Assembly (NCBI RefSeq): GCF_003945595.2
Contig: NW_024104452.1
Location: 1-64,000 of the forward strand
Direction of reading: 5' to 3'
Length of the DNA: 64,000 nt
Source: Pipra filicauda
Lineage: Eukaryota; Chordata; Aves; Passeriformes; Pipridae
Shown here one piece after another: positions 38,343 through 55,000 of the stretch. Every line of letters starts with the position of its first letter. The stretch's first letter is position 1. Position numbers and translations under genes: made by a program. The notes under the pieces were generated by a model, which did no database searches, was not told the DNA's origin, and saw only the letters and a list, made by a program, of their open reading frames with translations.

Positions 38343-41300
38343 TCCTTCAAGCTAGACTGAAGACGTTTAATAGTGTGGCTTAACATGTGTTGTACCCAAG
38401 TTCAAAGGAAAGCCTCGCCATGGGCCAAGGAAGGCATCCATCCCTGGGGGCTGACACTGCAGCAAACTCTTCTTCAAACCAGGTTTTGACAGACACAGCC
38501 TCTCCCTCTTCATCTGAAGGTACAGAGTCTAATATAGCGAATGCACTATGGTTCATTTTATCGCTGGGTAATTGTGCTTACTGAACCATTTTACTGAAAA
38601 ATTAAACACATTCTTAAAGTATCTAGGTGCTTCCCATCTTCTCTGCTTTTCTGGACTTCTGAAGAAAAGAAAAAGCATGTTCAAGAAAGCATTGCTACTT
38701 TGCAGTTGAGACCAGTGTGTTTGGCTTGCAGTCTGATGCAGGTTGTAGCTAACTGTTAATTGCCAAGATAGAAAGCATCACACATAATGACTTTGGTAAG
38801 CATCTCAATTAAAGAAAGTACCTAAAGTTACGTGGCTGCTTAAATAGATGCAACAGTGTACGTGTAGCACAATAAGTGGTAAAGAAATGTGGCTGGGCCG
38901 GCACAAGGGCTGGCAGAGGTGTTGCACCAGGGGAGCAGGGCAGTGCAAAGCCTCGTGGCAGTAGGACGGGGAAAGATGCAGGGTTGACTGCTCTTTGGTG
39001 CTCATATGAAGTGTGTGATGGCTCTGGATAATCAGTGCAAACTCTCAGGGAAATAACACATTTCTCTGAATGTTCTCAAATATGTACTGTGCAGGCACTT
39101 GAGCTTGTAAATTTGTGTAAGCGAGGCCCTCGTTCTCATCCGTGACGCTGAAATGAAGCCTTGAGCCCCAGAGCCTCAGCATGTGTGCTGCCTCCTCGTG
39201 CTTTGTGTGAAAGTGCTCCTCTGAACGTAATTTGAACATGCTTATTTTTCGGTTTGGAGACATCTGCTAGCAGATGTTTGGTTTTGTCACAGATTTTGTT
39301 TTGTTACCTTTATCACCTTGTCTTTGCTTTCTTCCTGTGCAATGTTGGATGGATGCTCATGTCCCATCTACTTTATGCAGTGGCTGGAAAATCTGCTGAT
39401 CAGGACCATGTCTCATGCAGTATTTTTATTTTTAATTACTTTGCCCTGATATCTTCCATTAACCAGCTAGGGCAGTCATCTTGTTATGAACGTGCCTACT
39501 TGCTGAGCTTTCTTCTTCCTAGAGAAGTTTTAGAAGAATGTGTGAATTATTGCCTTCACTATAATCCTAACTCTTTTATTAGAGGTTGATTCTTAATGCT
39601 TTTCTTAGTATTTGCTGTGTTGAAAAATGAAATTTCCGGGCCAGAACTTCTGGTCTTACAGCAAAAAAATCTGTTGTTGTTCCAAGAGTATTTTTCAGAG
39701 GATAGGATGTCCTTGACTGAAATAAAATTATTAATTTTATTGTTGTTGAATGATGTGTGATACACCAGGGTGGGGCAGTCTGAAGAACTCTGCAAAAAAC
39801 TTAGTGAAGAAGCAGTATTAAGAGGGGGATTACTGACCTTGTGGGGGTTTCAGTTGGCAAGAAGCAACTTGCTTTGCAGCAGATTCTTGGCCTTCAGCTA
39901 AATGAGGGGTAGACACAGGGTGGTGGCTTTTAATGTGGTAACATGACCTCTACTCAGAATTCTCCTTTAGGGCTGTTTTCTCCAGATGGCCAGAAACTCA
40001 CAAGCCAGCAGGGTCTGGTTTTGTCCAGTCCTTCCCTGCAAGAGTGGGTAAGCAGCTACTGGAACCCAAGTAGCTGTTTTGTTGATGTGTTGGATCACTT
40101 GAGGGAGTTTAGTGATTTATGATCAGCAGACAAATGGTGCCATCATGGTTTATTATTAAAGTGCCTCTGCAGAGCACAGATTTCCAGCTGTAATCAAAAT
40201 ACAAGAGGTGCCGAAGAAGGCAGAAAAGTACTGGAAAACAGGGATAAATATGAAGCAGAGCTAGTGCTGGTGGTGGTAATGATTCCAGCCCTCTGTGGTG
40301 TGGATTTTGTACAAATTTTGCAAGCCCCACTTTGAGTGATGTGGTCAGGGCTTAGCTATGACTCATTGGGTAGGTGGAGGGGGAGCAGGGACAAGGTGCT
40401 GGTGAGAGCAAGGGGACAGCTCGAGCCCAGGGAGGGTTTTAAGGCAGTGCTGCTGCCTGGGGAAATGCTCATGCAACTTTAGTGTTGCAGGCAGGGTGTT
40501 GAGGACAGCCTGGTGTGGTACAAATCAGTATGTTGCTGTGCTGGAAATAAAAATAAAGCTGGAGTTGAATTTTGCAATCCCAGCACCTGATAGTAGCAAT
40601 TACAGCCAGCACTGGGCTGGAATTCTCCATCAGTCAGAACAGTGTACTAATGCACAGCTCTCAGTCATGGTGTGTGCTGGCAAAGAGAAGCAGTATTACA
40701 GTTTTTCCTTACTCTTAGAGCCATACACGTTTCCCCTTCTCTTTGGAGGTGCAGGATTGCTCTCCCTTCTCATGTGCTTGTCTCCCCTGTGTATTCTGCA
40801 GTTTACTAGTTCAAAAAAAGCAAAGAATCCTCAAAGTCTTATGACTCAGCAGCATTGAAAGTTAAATGTGTACTGGAGTGATACAAGAGGAAGCTTGCCT
40901 GCAAGACAAAAGTGTTAGAAGTGCTTCCTTCTGATGAATTTGTGTTTCTATTAGACTAGCCCAGGCAAAATAAATGTTGCAGTTGTCAACTGAATTCAGT
41001 TTATTTCATCAAACTGCTACTTGAACATTGATTTATTTAAAAGAACAACAACAAAAATAGGACAAAAGTTCAGAGCTTTACACTTAAAATTCAGTAGTAA
41101 TTACCATGAAAGGAACATGAGCTTTGTGTACATCTAAATAATGGACAGAGTTCAATTTTGTTTGTAATAAAAAATAGAACTGAAGGCAATAAAAATCACA
41201 TGTAAAGTTGCAAGTGATTGCTATTGCCCAGATTTTCACAACTCTAATTTAATATAATTCTATTTAATGAGGGAGTGTTACATTGAACAACTGTCCTTCT

Positions 41301-41466
41301 CCCCATGGATATTAGTGTGCTTTATCTTATTAATTGCACACTTAGGCATACTTGTGATGACACTGCCATGTTTGCCCTGGCTGCAATGCCCAAAACTTTG
41401 GACATACAGCTCTCCATCTTTTGTTTGGTGGCTGTAACTCAGGGGTACATTGTATTTGTTTCTTTT

Positions 41467-42231
41467 CACAGAATCCCAGAATGGGTAAGGTTGGCACAGG
41501 ATTGCATCCAGATGGCTCTTGAATATCTACAGTGAGGGAGGCTCCACACCCTCTCTGGGTGATCTGTTCCAGTGTCCATCACTGCACAGAAAAGTTCTTT
41601 CTCATGTTCAGGTGGAACTTTCTGTGCATCACTTTCTGCCCATTGCCTCTTGTCCTATTGCTCAGCACCACCAAGCAGAGCCTGGGCCATGCCCTGACCT
41701 TCAGATACTGACAGACATTGATGAGATCTCCTCTCAGTCATCTCTTCTCGAGGCTGAGCAGGCCCAGCTCCCTCAGCCTCCCCTTGTAAGAGAGATGTTC
41801 CAGTCCCCTCATCATCTCTGTGGCCTCCTCTGGACCTGCTCCATGAGCTCCATGTCTCTCTCGTGCTGAGGAGCCCAGAACTGGACACAGCACTCCAGAT
41901 ATGCCTCACCAGGGCTGAGTAGAGGGGCAGGATCACCTCCCTGACCTGTTGGCAATGCCCTTCCTAATCCACCCCAGGATCCCATTGGCCTTCATGGCCA
42001 CAGGAACATGCTATTGGATCACGGACAGCTTGTTGTCCACCAGGACCTCCAGGTCTTTCTCCACAGAGCTGTTTTCCAGCAGGTGAGCCCTCAGCCTGTG
42101 CTGGTGCCTGGGGTTATTATTCCCCAGGTGCAGGACCTGTTACTTTGTTTTACTTCAGACAGTTCTTCTGTGACCCACTCCAACCTGTCAAGGTCCTTCT
42201 GAAGGGCCGCACAGCACTCCGGGGTATACCA
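41467..42231 (-). mobile_element. CR1 LINE, about 0.77-kb 3' fragment (antisense)
   Basis: On the + strand it opens with CACAGAATCCCAGAAT (the reversed CR1 tail). It continues through phrases characteristic of avian CR1: 3' end, truncated ORF2 C-terminus, then CTGAGCAGGCCCAGCTCCCT, TCTGGACCTGCTCCATGAGC and AGTAGAGGGGCAGGATCACC. It ends near 42231 inside ORF2. It is the longest CR1 piece in the window. The 93-residue - strand ORF and the + strand ORFs over it are frameshifted shadows, so no functional protein remains. The next 100 bp show nothing recognisable. Confidence 0.92.
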
Positions 42232-42934
42232 TTAATTGCCTTCTAACTTCATACACACAATATTGTAGTCATATTGCAATCCTGTTAACATCCCCCCTGT
42301 TAAGGGAGATGGAGTAGTTTTGTGCAGACGTTATCAGGTGTGTTTGTACTTGGACTCGTGCCCGTGTGTGTCAGAGAACAGATAGCACAAGCTCACACAC
42401 AAGCACCAGATTGAGTTTGCTGGAGTAAAACCCACTCCAGGATTTTTTTGTTGTTGTTTTATAGAAATGTTTACCCTAAAGACTGCTTTGGATGTTTTTC
42501 GTGCTTGAACAGCTGGAAAGGTATAACTGCAGTTCTCCATTAAGTTATCATGTTGTAGGAGAGCAATGTCAACATGCTCTTGAGTCTTCAGCAAAGCAGC
42601 CCTGTGCTTGCCTAGTGCTCGGGTACTTTACTAAATTGAAGCATTAACAATTACCAGTTACTTATGGACTGAGTTACTTCGAGTTTGTGACAGGCTGGTC
42701 CCCTACAAAGCTGCAAATTTGTTCAAATTTCACTGCAAGATTAGTGTGTGATGCCGCTGGGAGCAGAGACTGTTAACTGAAGGTGCAAATTTTGTATTTT
42801 GGGTTACCTGAAAGTGTTCTAAGTCATTCTTTTTGCAAGTTTATTTTATACACCTCTAGGAAGCATTTCTGTTAATAATTTGCAGGCATCAGAGTATGTT
42901 ATGGAAGGTAAAAATAAGAAAATCTGTTTTTTCC

Positions 42935-42991
42935 TAGTTAAGTGACTAGCTAAGTCACTAGTTAAGTGACTTAAGTAAACTAGTTACTAGT
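42935..42991. repeat. Repetitive and palindromic AGTTAAGTGACT cluster
   Basis: Units of AGTTAAGTGACT and CTAGTTACTAG recur in about 55 bp. AGTGACT pairs perfectly with AGTCACT across a five-base loop. It is a short tandem and inverted structure without a known role. Confidence 0.6.
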
Positions 42992-44245
42992 TCCTGAAAA
43001 CTGACTGACTTTAAAGGCTTCAGATCAAAAGCACTGAAATACAGCAAGGAATTTAATATGAAATACACATATTGGTGATTAGCAAAGGTATATATTTGTT
43101 AAGTTCTGCTTTCTCCCTCAATGCATTCGGTGTTAGTTTTGTAACTGACTTTTTAATTGTAAGCTTTAAAGGCCACTTCATCGGCTCCCTGAGATGACCC
43201 TCTGCTGAACAGTAAACTTGTAGTCATCTCATTTTGATTAATTAACCTTTTATTACATCTTTACAGCCATTGAACCACCCCGATACTACAGGCTGTAGTT
43301 TTTTGGAGGCTACAGACTACAGGTCTTCAGGGAGCTGATCATTTGTGCCAGCTGAGTGATGTGCTTTTGCAGTCCAGTGCCTGTTCAGTGTAACAAACTT
43401 CTTGAAAGAACTCTGTAATTTCTTCCTTAAAAAATATCCTTGGGGGGCTTGGAGGTTATTTAATTATAAAACCAGAATTGTACAGAATTACAGTGATTTT
43501 AGTCCAATAAATCATGTTACCTACCATCTGTGTTTCTTCTTATTCGTGAGCGTCCTTCATTTCATGAGCATTTACATTTTTGTTCTACTTTTGAAGACAG
43601 AACAATGTCTGGTCAGTTATGTCCTTGGTGAAGAGCCCTTTTTCCCCACTTCAGTCTGACCAGATACTCTGGTGATCATGAATCATATTGTTCCCTGGCT
43701 GATGAGCTCTACTTGCTTATCAGCCTTCTGGGCTAACCTGAATTCATCTGGCTGATGAAATGAAGTTGCAATGAAGAGGCTGCATCAACAAAATAACTGA
43801 ATGTGTTGCTCTTAGTGTTGTGGTTCACGAGAAATACTCTTGAATTGTTTGAAAAAATTTGTTGGTGTCAGATTTGTTTTGTGTGCAAAAAATTAAGTAT
43901 TTCAGAACACTTCACACTCTCTCCCTACTGCTATTAAGATGAAAAATGTAGTTGTCCTTCCCTGTCCCCTTTAGTCCCCTTCTTGGAGCTTGATCCACCA
44001 TCCCCTGACTTCATGTTGCATCACACGTCTGCAATGGGTCCTACAAGTTTCACCCAGGCAATATGGAAGTTAGAATATTACACTGAGGTTTTCATAACAT
44101 AATACCTCTGACATCAAAGACAGGAGCTACTTTCCAATGGCAAGTTGGAAGAAGGTCATAATGGAAGCACCACTTCTCTGCAAACAGACCCTGCCTCTCA
44201 TTCACAAAAGCTGCTCTATGCCTAGATAGAGGTTTAACAGGATAA

Positions 44246-46086
<1,841 letters not shown>

Positions 46087-47242
46087 TAAGAGTGACTTTG
46101 CACCCTTCAACTTGTTATGAGCATCATATTAAAGATGCCAAAAATCTGTTTAAAAGACCTCAGTGTGGAAGAGTCACTGCTCTGTATACGTGAACTTGCG
46201 CCTGCGGTGATCGAAAGCATCAGTGTTCTGTTCTACTCAGTTATTTTTTCTTTCTGCAAAAAAGCTTATTGTTAAAATAGTTACTGCACTTTTTGATACC
46301 TTCGTAATTTCTTCAGTGAGAAGTATTGCCATATTTATAACAAAAATGCTTAAATACATACTTTTGGACAACTAAATGATAAATAGTGTACCCTTAAGAC
46401 TCTTCATGTGCACTCTGGGGTCCTGCAGCAGGTAATCAGTCAACATAACCAATGAAAGTTTTGAAATGTTTTCATTTGTAATAGGTGTTAGTACTGTAAG
46501 AATACTTTTCTGCTGACAATTAGTTTCTAAAGAGGATCTAAAAGAAAATGTGTTTCAATATCTAGCCTTTGACAGAGTCGTTAACATGCTGCTGTTAAGG
46601 TGGAGCATGGAGGTTTCCTTTGCAGGGCAGTTGTAGGTGGGAAGATGCCAAACTTGTCTTTACCCTGCACGTCCCCTGTGCACATAACTCTCCAAAATGG
46701 CTTTCTTCGTAAAACTAAGGACTGTGTGCAAATTCTGTTTGTGCTCCCCAGGCTTTCATCACTTAGGACTGTGCTAATGCAGTGTTTCTACTTCTTAGAG
46801 CTGATATTGCATCTTGGTACAAATAATACACAAAGTCTAAAACTTGGGGCTGGTTTCAAATGGTTTCAAGGAGAACCCTGAAAATAGATGGGGTCCAAAT
46901 TACGTGAATAATGCAGAAAGTTGAGAGTTCTGAATTGTGTTATGTTTGGACTTTTTAATAATCTAGATGGAAACAATTTGGGGAACAGTGCAGAGATGAA
47001 GGACAGAGGTTGAATTGCCGTAATTTGGTGTGATGAGATGGCATTACAACCTAGAATAATTAGACACCATGTCATGGTGGGCATCTAAGTCTTTTGTGAC
47101 AAAGCATTAGTAAGTCTTGCAGGGAAGAGTCCTTTGTGAATAAAGGAACAGGTTTAAAATAAATATTTCTCTATGGTAATTTCCAGTTTTCTGTCATAAA
47201 CAGTAGTGAATGGTCAGGACTGTTTGATACAAGAAGCATCAA

Positions 47243-47308
47243 ACTTTGCAGATTCCATCTTGGTCCAGGATGGATTCCATCTTGAAGCTTTGCATATTCC
47301 ATCTTGGG
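47243..47308. repeat. Tandem ATTCCATCTTG cluster
   Basis: Three copies of ATTCCATCTTG within 66 bp, two of them in a longer shared unit CTTTGCANATTCCATCTTGG. It looks like a local duplication. Confidence 0.75.
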
Positions 47309-47504
47309 CTTTCTCCTGATTTGTACCTCTGACCTCTGTCAGTGTCACTATTTATAACCCTTTCTGCAGTATTTGTAGAGCAGCCTTTGGACTGTTGCTG
47401 TTCCATTTTTGTATATTTCATTTAAATCTTGATTGGATGTTTAGATGTTCTCTTAGAATAAGAAGTGAGTATTGACCTTGTTCTAACTGGGACATTTGCT
47501 TTTT

Positions 47505-47640
47505 TCATCATATATATACACATAGAATATAGATACATAGATTTATCTTATATACCTATTTCCTGTGTTATGTAGGTAACTTATATTTATTATCTATACA
47601 CCTCTATATAAAGGACATAGAAATCTTTTCTTTAATGTGT
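47505..47640. repeat. AT-rich tract with TATA/GATA-like units
   Basis: A stretch dominated by TATA, ATAGATACATAGAT and CTATATA steps. It is probably a degenerate microsatellite. No promoter claim is made. Confidence 0.5.
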
Positions 47641-50600
47641 ATGATCAAAGATTCAAAAATTACTTTAAATAAGAGAGCTCACGGGGGTATATATAGAGTA
47701 CTTCTGTTTGCAAGACAGATATCTCATTTCTTTCTGTCTTTTTTTGTGTTTGTCACTGAACATTTAATTTACTATTCTAGTCCATTTTGTTCCTCATAAA
47801 GTAGTTTAATATCTGAAGAGATGAGTTCAAGAATAACTTCATAAATTTTGTATCCTCTAGGAATGGGAGCTGTAATTGCATTTCAGTCCATTTCTGAAGT
47901 TCCAAGCAAATAGTGATTTATTTTTCCCCCTCCCACAGAAATGCTTGCAAAGAGGAAAATGAAAGATCATTTTATGGGGCACTTGTACTTCATCTGCAGA
48001 TGAAGAGCCAAGCAACTGGTAGTTCTTTTAGACTGACTCACTCCATTTCTTGCTGCCTCTTCAGCTTCCCAACTACATTTAAATTGTGTGCATTGGAGCC
48101 AGAAATACTCCTGAAATTTAGTCATATAAAAAAAATTTAATTTCTTATGCAGCAGTGGGTGGTAATTCAAATTTTGTATCCGTTGAAGTATTTTCCTCTC
48201 TCAGGAACTGTGATAGCTTTTCCTTGGGTCAGGTCAACTGAGCACAGGTTGTTGGTGTCTTCCAGTTGACAGCCTCTAACACACCCAGGGTGTGCTCCAA
48301 ATCGTGGGATAGGTGCTGTGCCTTCCAAGGGTGGCTCATCCTGGGGGATTTGTGTGTTTGCTCTGCCTGTCGTTTTGGTGGTCACTGCTACAAGTGCTGG
48401 AAACGCTTATGTTCATGCAAAGACACAAAAGCAGAAGCTGGTTCTTTAGGAGAAGGATTCCATGCTGTTGCTCTGCCACAAGTTTGAGGCAGGAATTCCA
48501 CATCATTTGTGTTGCAGCAGTTACTGGGTTGGCTTATTTTACCCGTTTCTTCCCATAAGTCATCATTTATGGCTAAAATTAGTTGCCAGTGCCACATGAA
48601 TACTCAGCGGTGAGACACCCAAGTCAAAGTGAAGGTGACATGTTTGAGTTAGAGGTGACAAGCTGGAAAGCAGATTATTATATGCTCATTTCTCAAAACT
48701 CTGTGACAAAGCAGAATCCAGCAAATGTCGGTGGTATATTTTGAAGTAACTTTATTTCTCAAGCTACTCAGATCTAAATTTTAAAATATTTGCATTTATG
48801 ATTCTGAATATTTAGAGGAAAGCACATTGCAACCATTCATTTTGTAAATGCCTTTTTTCAGACTGTGTTGTGTTTTCACCCCCAGCAGTTGTCCCTGGGG
48901 CACTGTGTTTTCTTTTTTGCTTTGTCGAGGGTGTTTTCTTCTGTGCAGGGAGAAGCAAAGCAGTGCAGTCATAGATGGCGTTCTTCCTCCCCAGAATTTG
49001 ACCGCCACCTGGGTCTGAATGTAAAAGGATGTGGCTTGTTGGCAGTACTTGGAGGCAGGTGGGAGGGCGTATTTTGGTGACAGGTGATATATATCTATAC
49101 CCCTATTTTGTTTATGAAGCCAAGAGGCAGAATCCACACATGCTTTTGAATTTGTGTGGTGTCATGCTCGTCCTGAAATAGTCTGTAACTCTTGAGAGGT
49201 AAAAGCGTTTGTCAGCAGTGGCGTTCCTTGCAGTTATCCACACCTTTAATTAACATTTACCTTGAAGTCTGCCTGAGGGACAGCCAGATGCAGGTGTTGG
49301 CTTTCAATATAGCTGCAGAGCTCTCCCTGCATAGCTACAGCTCAGTCAGGTGACCTGCAAGCTCTGGCTGCCCTTGAGCCTCAGCACAGCCTGGTGGCCC
49401 TCTTGCCTGTACCTGGGCACTTGCTGGAAGCTTTGGTGTTCTTGATGTTCAAGGTTAAACATCTTTAGGAGTGATGGCCAAGCTGGAAACTTCCAGGTTT
49501 TCTCTGTCTACATCTGCCTCATATTTGCCTCTGCTCGTCTTTCTGTCAGTGTATGTGAGATCTCCCAGGTTTTCCTTCCCGCCGGGAAAACAGTCTGCTG
49601 TCATTTTCCTTCTTTCACAGCAAGGCACTTCTTTCAAGCTGAGGCACTATGAGTCTCACTGTTAAAAGTTGTATGGAGAGCTTTTCTTTACATTCTGTAG
49701 CTCAGGAGCAGAAGGTAGTGCCTTAACATCAGCCAAGTCTCATTTTTCTAGACCATTTAAATATATTTTCAAGGTCCAAAGTAGGAGATTTAATTTCTCA
49801 TTCTTTTCTCCTCAGCAGTTTAGGGCAAATTAATTTTGTTTGTTCAGTGTATAAGAAGTGTAAAAGGCTGATGTAATGATGGGGTAGTGTTGTAAATGTT
49901 GCATTTGTAGGGAGTGCTGTATTTTATAATGATTTGGTTTACAGTTTCTCATAAACTTCTGCCAAGCTAAGTTTTATGGTTTGTTTGTACTTTCCATTAG
50001 CACAGTTAATTCAGTTGTTTTTTTACTACAATAAATAATCCAAAAGGATGCAGTCCACTTTCTGTTGGTAATTAGGCATCTAAAAAAAAATTGTACTATA
50101 TAGCATAATAATCACGTTGTTCTCTGATTTTGCAACCCTGTACCAGACTGAGCTTAAGGATGAGTGCTCATCTCCCAGATGCTGCAAAAAAGTAGTTAAA
50201 GTGATGTATCTTTTTGACTCCCTGAAGAGCTTTTTTGTTGTTTTTTTTTTGTCAGTGGTATCTTTTTTCTTAATTGCCTCTAATCCAAGAAATCCTGTAA
50301 GGCATTTGAAACTACTCAGTTTTTTTAATGGTGTGTTTCCATGGGAAAGAGGAGTTACAGGGGCCCAGCAGAATTGGTTTGCTGAGTAAATTGTTAGAAA
50401 ATCCTCACTTGACATGGAGGAAGTGTATATTTCATTTCTTTTGCTTTCTAGCTCTTTTTACATATTTATCTATGACTTAAATATTAGCCAGTGTCTTCCC
50501 TTCAGAAATGGCTGCAAGTTGACCTCAACATCTAATTAGTTACAGTCTGAATTCCCTGGAGTGCTGTCATTAAATCAGGCAGTCACATGGTGTGTTTAAA

Positions 50601-51585
50601 TTGGCCACAACTCACCGACTCCTCATGGTATGTCACGCTGCTGCCTTGACAGAAGGTAGGCAGACAGGCAATTGGGATATCTGCCTTTATGAAGTTTATG
50701 AAAAATGCCTAGAAGTCTAAAGAGTGATACATAAGCAAGCAAATTTAATAGTATACAAGAGTTTGTGTAAAAATTTTAAAAGTCAAATTTAATGGGCTTT
50801 AGTCATTTATATACTTGGGAAATTGTCTTTTTTTTGCAGGTGTTATTTTTACTAGCTCCTGCTTAATTCCCTTTGTTTGGGTCTTTGCAGGCCAGAGCCT
50901 GGAGGATGTTAATGCTGCAATTGTGAATGCAGGTGAAAGCAAGTAAATGCTACAAGCTACATAGTGTTCTCTATGCTCGTGGTGTTCATTGAAAAGGATT
51001 GTTCAAAACACAAAACCCTCTTGCCCTGTTTCTCCCCATTACATCTCCCTGTGTTCCTCACACCCTTCTTTTTCCCCTGCTCATCTCTCCATCCACATGC
51101 AGAAAAGGTACTTGGAAATACAGCACAAAAGGAGAAGCCTTTGGAGAGGGATCGTTTGACCCAGGTATATTTCTGACCATTGCACAGTAGCTGACCAGGG
51201 AGATTAAGAAAAGTAACCAAAATACCCTAATCTACTTTACCTATTGCTTTGGTGGATACTTTATGCTCTTTGGCATTTACTGGAAGAAGCAAACGTGGCT
51301 TGAACATGGAGAAGAAAAGGCAAAACTAGGAGGATTAAAGTGATGGTGTCACGGAGGGTTGTGGATGAAGAAATCACGGAGGAGGGCCAGGTCTTTCAGA
51401 GACTCTTACTACTAAAATCCTTCAATTTCTGCATGTTTCCTCATGCTTGTATCTAGTATGCAGTGACATTGTGTTTCTTGACCATCCTTCCCTCCTCCTC
51501 CTTCACTTCCATTATTCTTAATTGAGTCGAAGAAATGAGCCTTAATTGGAAGTACAGCTCTGAGCCCAAAAGAAAAGAAAAATGT

Positions 51586-52030
51586 AGAATCACAGAATCG
51601 TCAAGACTGTCAGAGACCTTCAAGATCATCCAGTCCAACTGTTAACCCAGCACCACCTTAATCACCACGAAACCATATCCTCAAGTGCCACACCCAGATG
51701 TCTCTTGAACACTTCCAGAGACAGTGACTCCACCACCTCCCTGGGCAACTTATTCCAATGCCTGACCACTCTTTCAGTGAAAATTCTTTTCTAGTATCTG
51801 ATCTGAACCTTTCCTTGTGCAACTTAAGACCATTTCATCTCACCCTTTCACATGGCAGAAGAGACCCACCCCCACCTCACTACAACCTCCTTTGAAGGGA
51901 GTTGTAGAGAGTGAGAAGGTCCCTCCTTGAACCTCCTTTTCTCCAGGCTAAAAAATCCCAGTGCCCTCAGCCATTCCTCTTAAGACTTGTGCTCCAGACT
52001 CTTCCCCAGCTTTGCTGTCCTTTCTTTTGA
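51586..52030 (-). mobile_element. CR1 LINE, about 0.45-kb 3' fragment (antisense)
   Basis: It starts on the + strand with AGAATCACAGAATCG (reversed CR1 tail). It continues with a CR1 3' end phrase (CAAGATCATCCAGTCCAACT), the ORF2 end (CTCCACCACCTCCCTGGGCA, then TTCCAATGCCTGACCACTC) and CTTTTCTCCAGGCT before fading near 52030. It is 5'-truncated and moderately diverged. Its wording differs from the copies at 26763 and 41467, so the three belong to different CR1 subfamilies or ages. Confidence 0.92.
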
Positions 52031-55000
52031 AACTTTTGCAGAACTAAATCTAAAAGTGCTGTTGATCAAGAAAAAGAGGTTTTGAGGCTAAATTCTTCAC
52101 TGGAAACACGTTCACTGGAGGAAAGAGAAAATTAACGTTTTGTCTCTTGAGTGTTCCTCTGCTTTCAAGCCATCTTGTCATTCATGTTAAACAACGAGTT
52201 CTTGTTGATATAAGCTTTTTCATTAATTTGGAAAGTCAATCTCTAAAATTTCAGTGAGGAATGCTCCACTGGGAATCTGCTAAATGATTCTTTTAGAAAC
52301 TATAACATTAAAAAAACCCCACCTCTTACTCCCCTACACTTGAGCTGGTAAAGCTGAACCAGACATGAAGCCATATGAAAGGTCTATACTGCACGTTCTG
52401 CCTTAGAAGTAGGAAATTACTTGGATTTGGATGGATAAAAAGATCTCCCTTTTTCCATACTGTGCACGCTGAACTGCAGACTGTTCATACTCCTGAAAAT
52501 TTAAGTAAAACTTGTGCCAGTAGTGGTTTAGTCTGCATGGTGGGGAACTCGGTTGTCTGTGACACAGGGACACAGCCAGAGGCAGTGTTTTCATCAACTG
52601 TCTTAATACAAATTGTTCCTAATTGGGGGTCAGTGCCCTAAAATGAACACCAGGAATTAGAAACTTGCTTCGTTTTTCTTGTCTTGTTTTTCCCCCTCCT
52701 CTGAAGTTTGCCATCATTAGAGGTTAACACCAATTATTGAAATAAGTGAATTTTGCACTACAAGAGTTATCCATCACTAAATTGCTGTTTCTGAGAAACT
52801 GAATTAATTTAGGGAGATAGTGTAGAAGGTGTTTTACAATATATCAACTAATTGGTCAGAAGTTTACATCATCTTGAGTTTTGTGGTAGAACTGTTAGTA
52901 AGCAAAGTAGGAAAAAATGCTTTATACCTGTCCTAAAGCATTATTAACTTATTTTAGAGCTTATCTAAAAACTTCTGTGTTTTTATAAATATTTTAAAGA
53001 CAAAACCTAATTGCTTGTCTTTATAAATTAAACTAAGGCATCACTAAATTGGAGGCATAATGTTACTGCTTATGTTGAAGAACTTTAGAAGTATTTTGTC
53101 CTATTCACATATTTCCTATGCTGTTAGCACAGTGTAGGTCTCCCATTCATACATTAATTGGGTTTGTCACTCATGTTGGCTGTTACTTAATATTCAGCTA
53201 ACTCATTAAATATATTTTTAATAACAATTTTTTTACTTTTTATCTTGGAGATTGATAAAATAAAATTCAGAAAACATAGGAACACCAGAACAGTAATGAC
53301 TCTTAACAAGACTGGTAAATTTGGATTTTTTTCTTAGGACAAAACAAGTTAGAATGGAACTGACGAAACAGCACATTGCTTTGAGGGGTAATTACAGCAA
53401 TGCTGAGCTGGCAAATCCAATCACCATTTGAGTATAAAGCATTAACTGAAGTGATGGATGAGGCTCTGGGTGGAGAAAATTAATCTAATTGAGGAAGTGA
53501 TGGGTAGAAGATACCCAGGCTTACTTAACCCCTGATGAAAGCACTTCTGTAGCTGGGCAGGCTACCTGTATGATTTAAGTGAATGTTGAGCTTGTTTCGG
53601 GAGACTTATGGCATCAAACTTGCATATGTGGTAGAAGATTGTTGTACGGAGAAGGGTTACATTTTTTTGACCTCACGAAACAGAGCCATCACCTTCTGTG
53701 TTTTCCTTAAGTAACAGGCAACAATTTTATAAGCAAAAGTTTCAAGTTGTCAATTATAATGACTGAAATGTGGAAGAGAAATGTTGCTGTAAAATCATCT
53801 CGAGACACCCTTCTGATATATCTGTGAGAGGTTCTGAGGAGTTCCTGTGACATTGTGTTACATGCTGCCCCATTTAAAGCATTTTACTACTTACAATGCG
53901 TGAAAGAAAAGAGAAGTGAGAAGTTTACACCTGGGTTTTTCAACACATGCTGTCACAGCAGCATGACTGTGTGCTGGTGGTTGTATAGCTGGATATGCTT
54001 CATAAAGTTATCCAGCAGTTCCTGCTCTGTTTTATCATTCAGTGATACCTGTGGTCTGTGCTAGAAGTAAGAGCTCGGCACTGGGGTGGTTTGTAGGAAT
54101 TCAGAATTCCACCACTTTTGAGGCTGTGCTTTAATAGCACAGTATAGTAAAGGATTTTCTATACTGAGGACTTTTTTTTCCCTTTGCCTTCTAACAAAGG
54201 CTACACACTTTGGGATACTAGGACGAAACAGCTAAGACATACAGCCTGGTTTTTTTCTGGCAGAAGAGGTTTCCAATCTTGCATGCAAACGTTTCAGCTT
54301 TGATTATATGATAACAAGACCTTCCTTCACATGAGATCTCTATTTTGATCACTGCTGATGAAAAAAATTGTGGTCTGAGTGAAGAAGAAAAGGCTAAACC
54401 AGTAAAATGTTGACCTGGAAAACTGGATCTATGCTTGTTTCTGCCATGAAAGTCTTTTGCCAGGCTTGGCATACTGTGGCCACCATAAAAAATTTAGTAG
54501 GAAAGCTGTCTCTTTTTCTTCTGGCTGTGCAAGTAGAGATAATCTGCTCTGACCTCTTGCAGCTGCTGCTGGTGGCAGCTGTATTTAAGAAGTTTAAGAT
54601 GACATGTTCTTTAAAAAATGTTATTCAGTGTCTTAAATTGAACATCCAGAATTATTGCATGCTTCTGGTATTTTTATTTTTTTTCCCTCAATTGTAAAAC
54701 AAAGTTATTCTTCCAGTTTTACCCTGTTGTCATCGTGTGAGGGTACCAAGATGATAAATTCCAAAAACAGGGCAAGTACTTGGTTTGGTACAGAGTTTAC
54801 ACTGTCTGCCTCAGACAAGCTGTAGGACAGCAGGTTGAACAAAGAAACACTAAATATTCCGTTCTGAGTACAGCAGAAGTTCTGTGGAAACAAACATGTT
54901 GTAACAGATCCAGAGTTTTCTGCTGATTCTCAAGCTGGCTCAAACAGAGCTGTGCAAGTGATCTTCCCTCTACCATCTCACACTTCATGCCTTTTTGCTG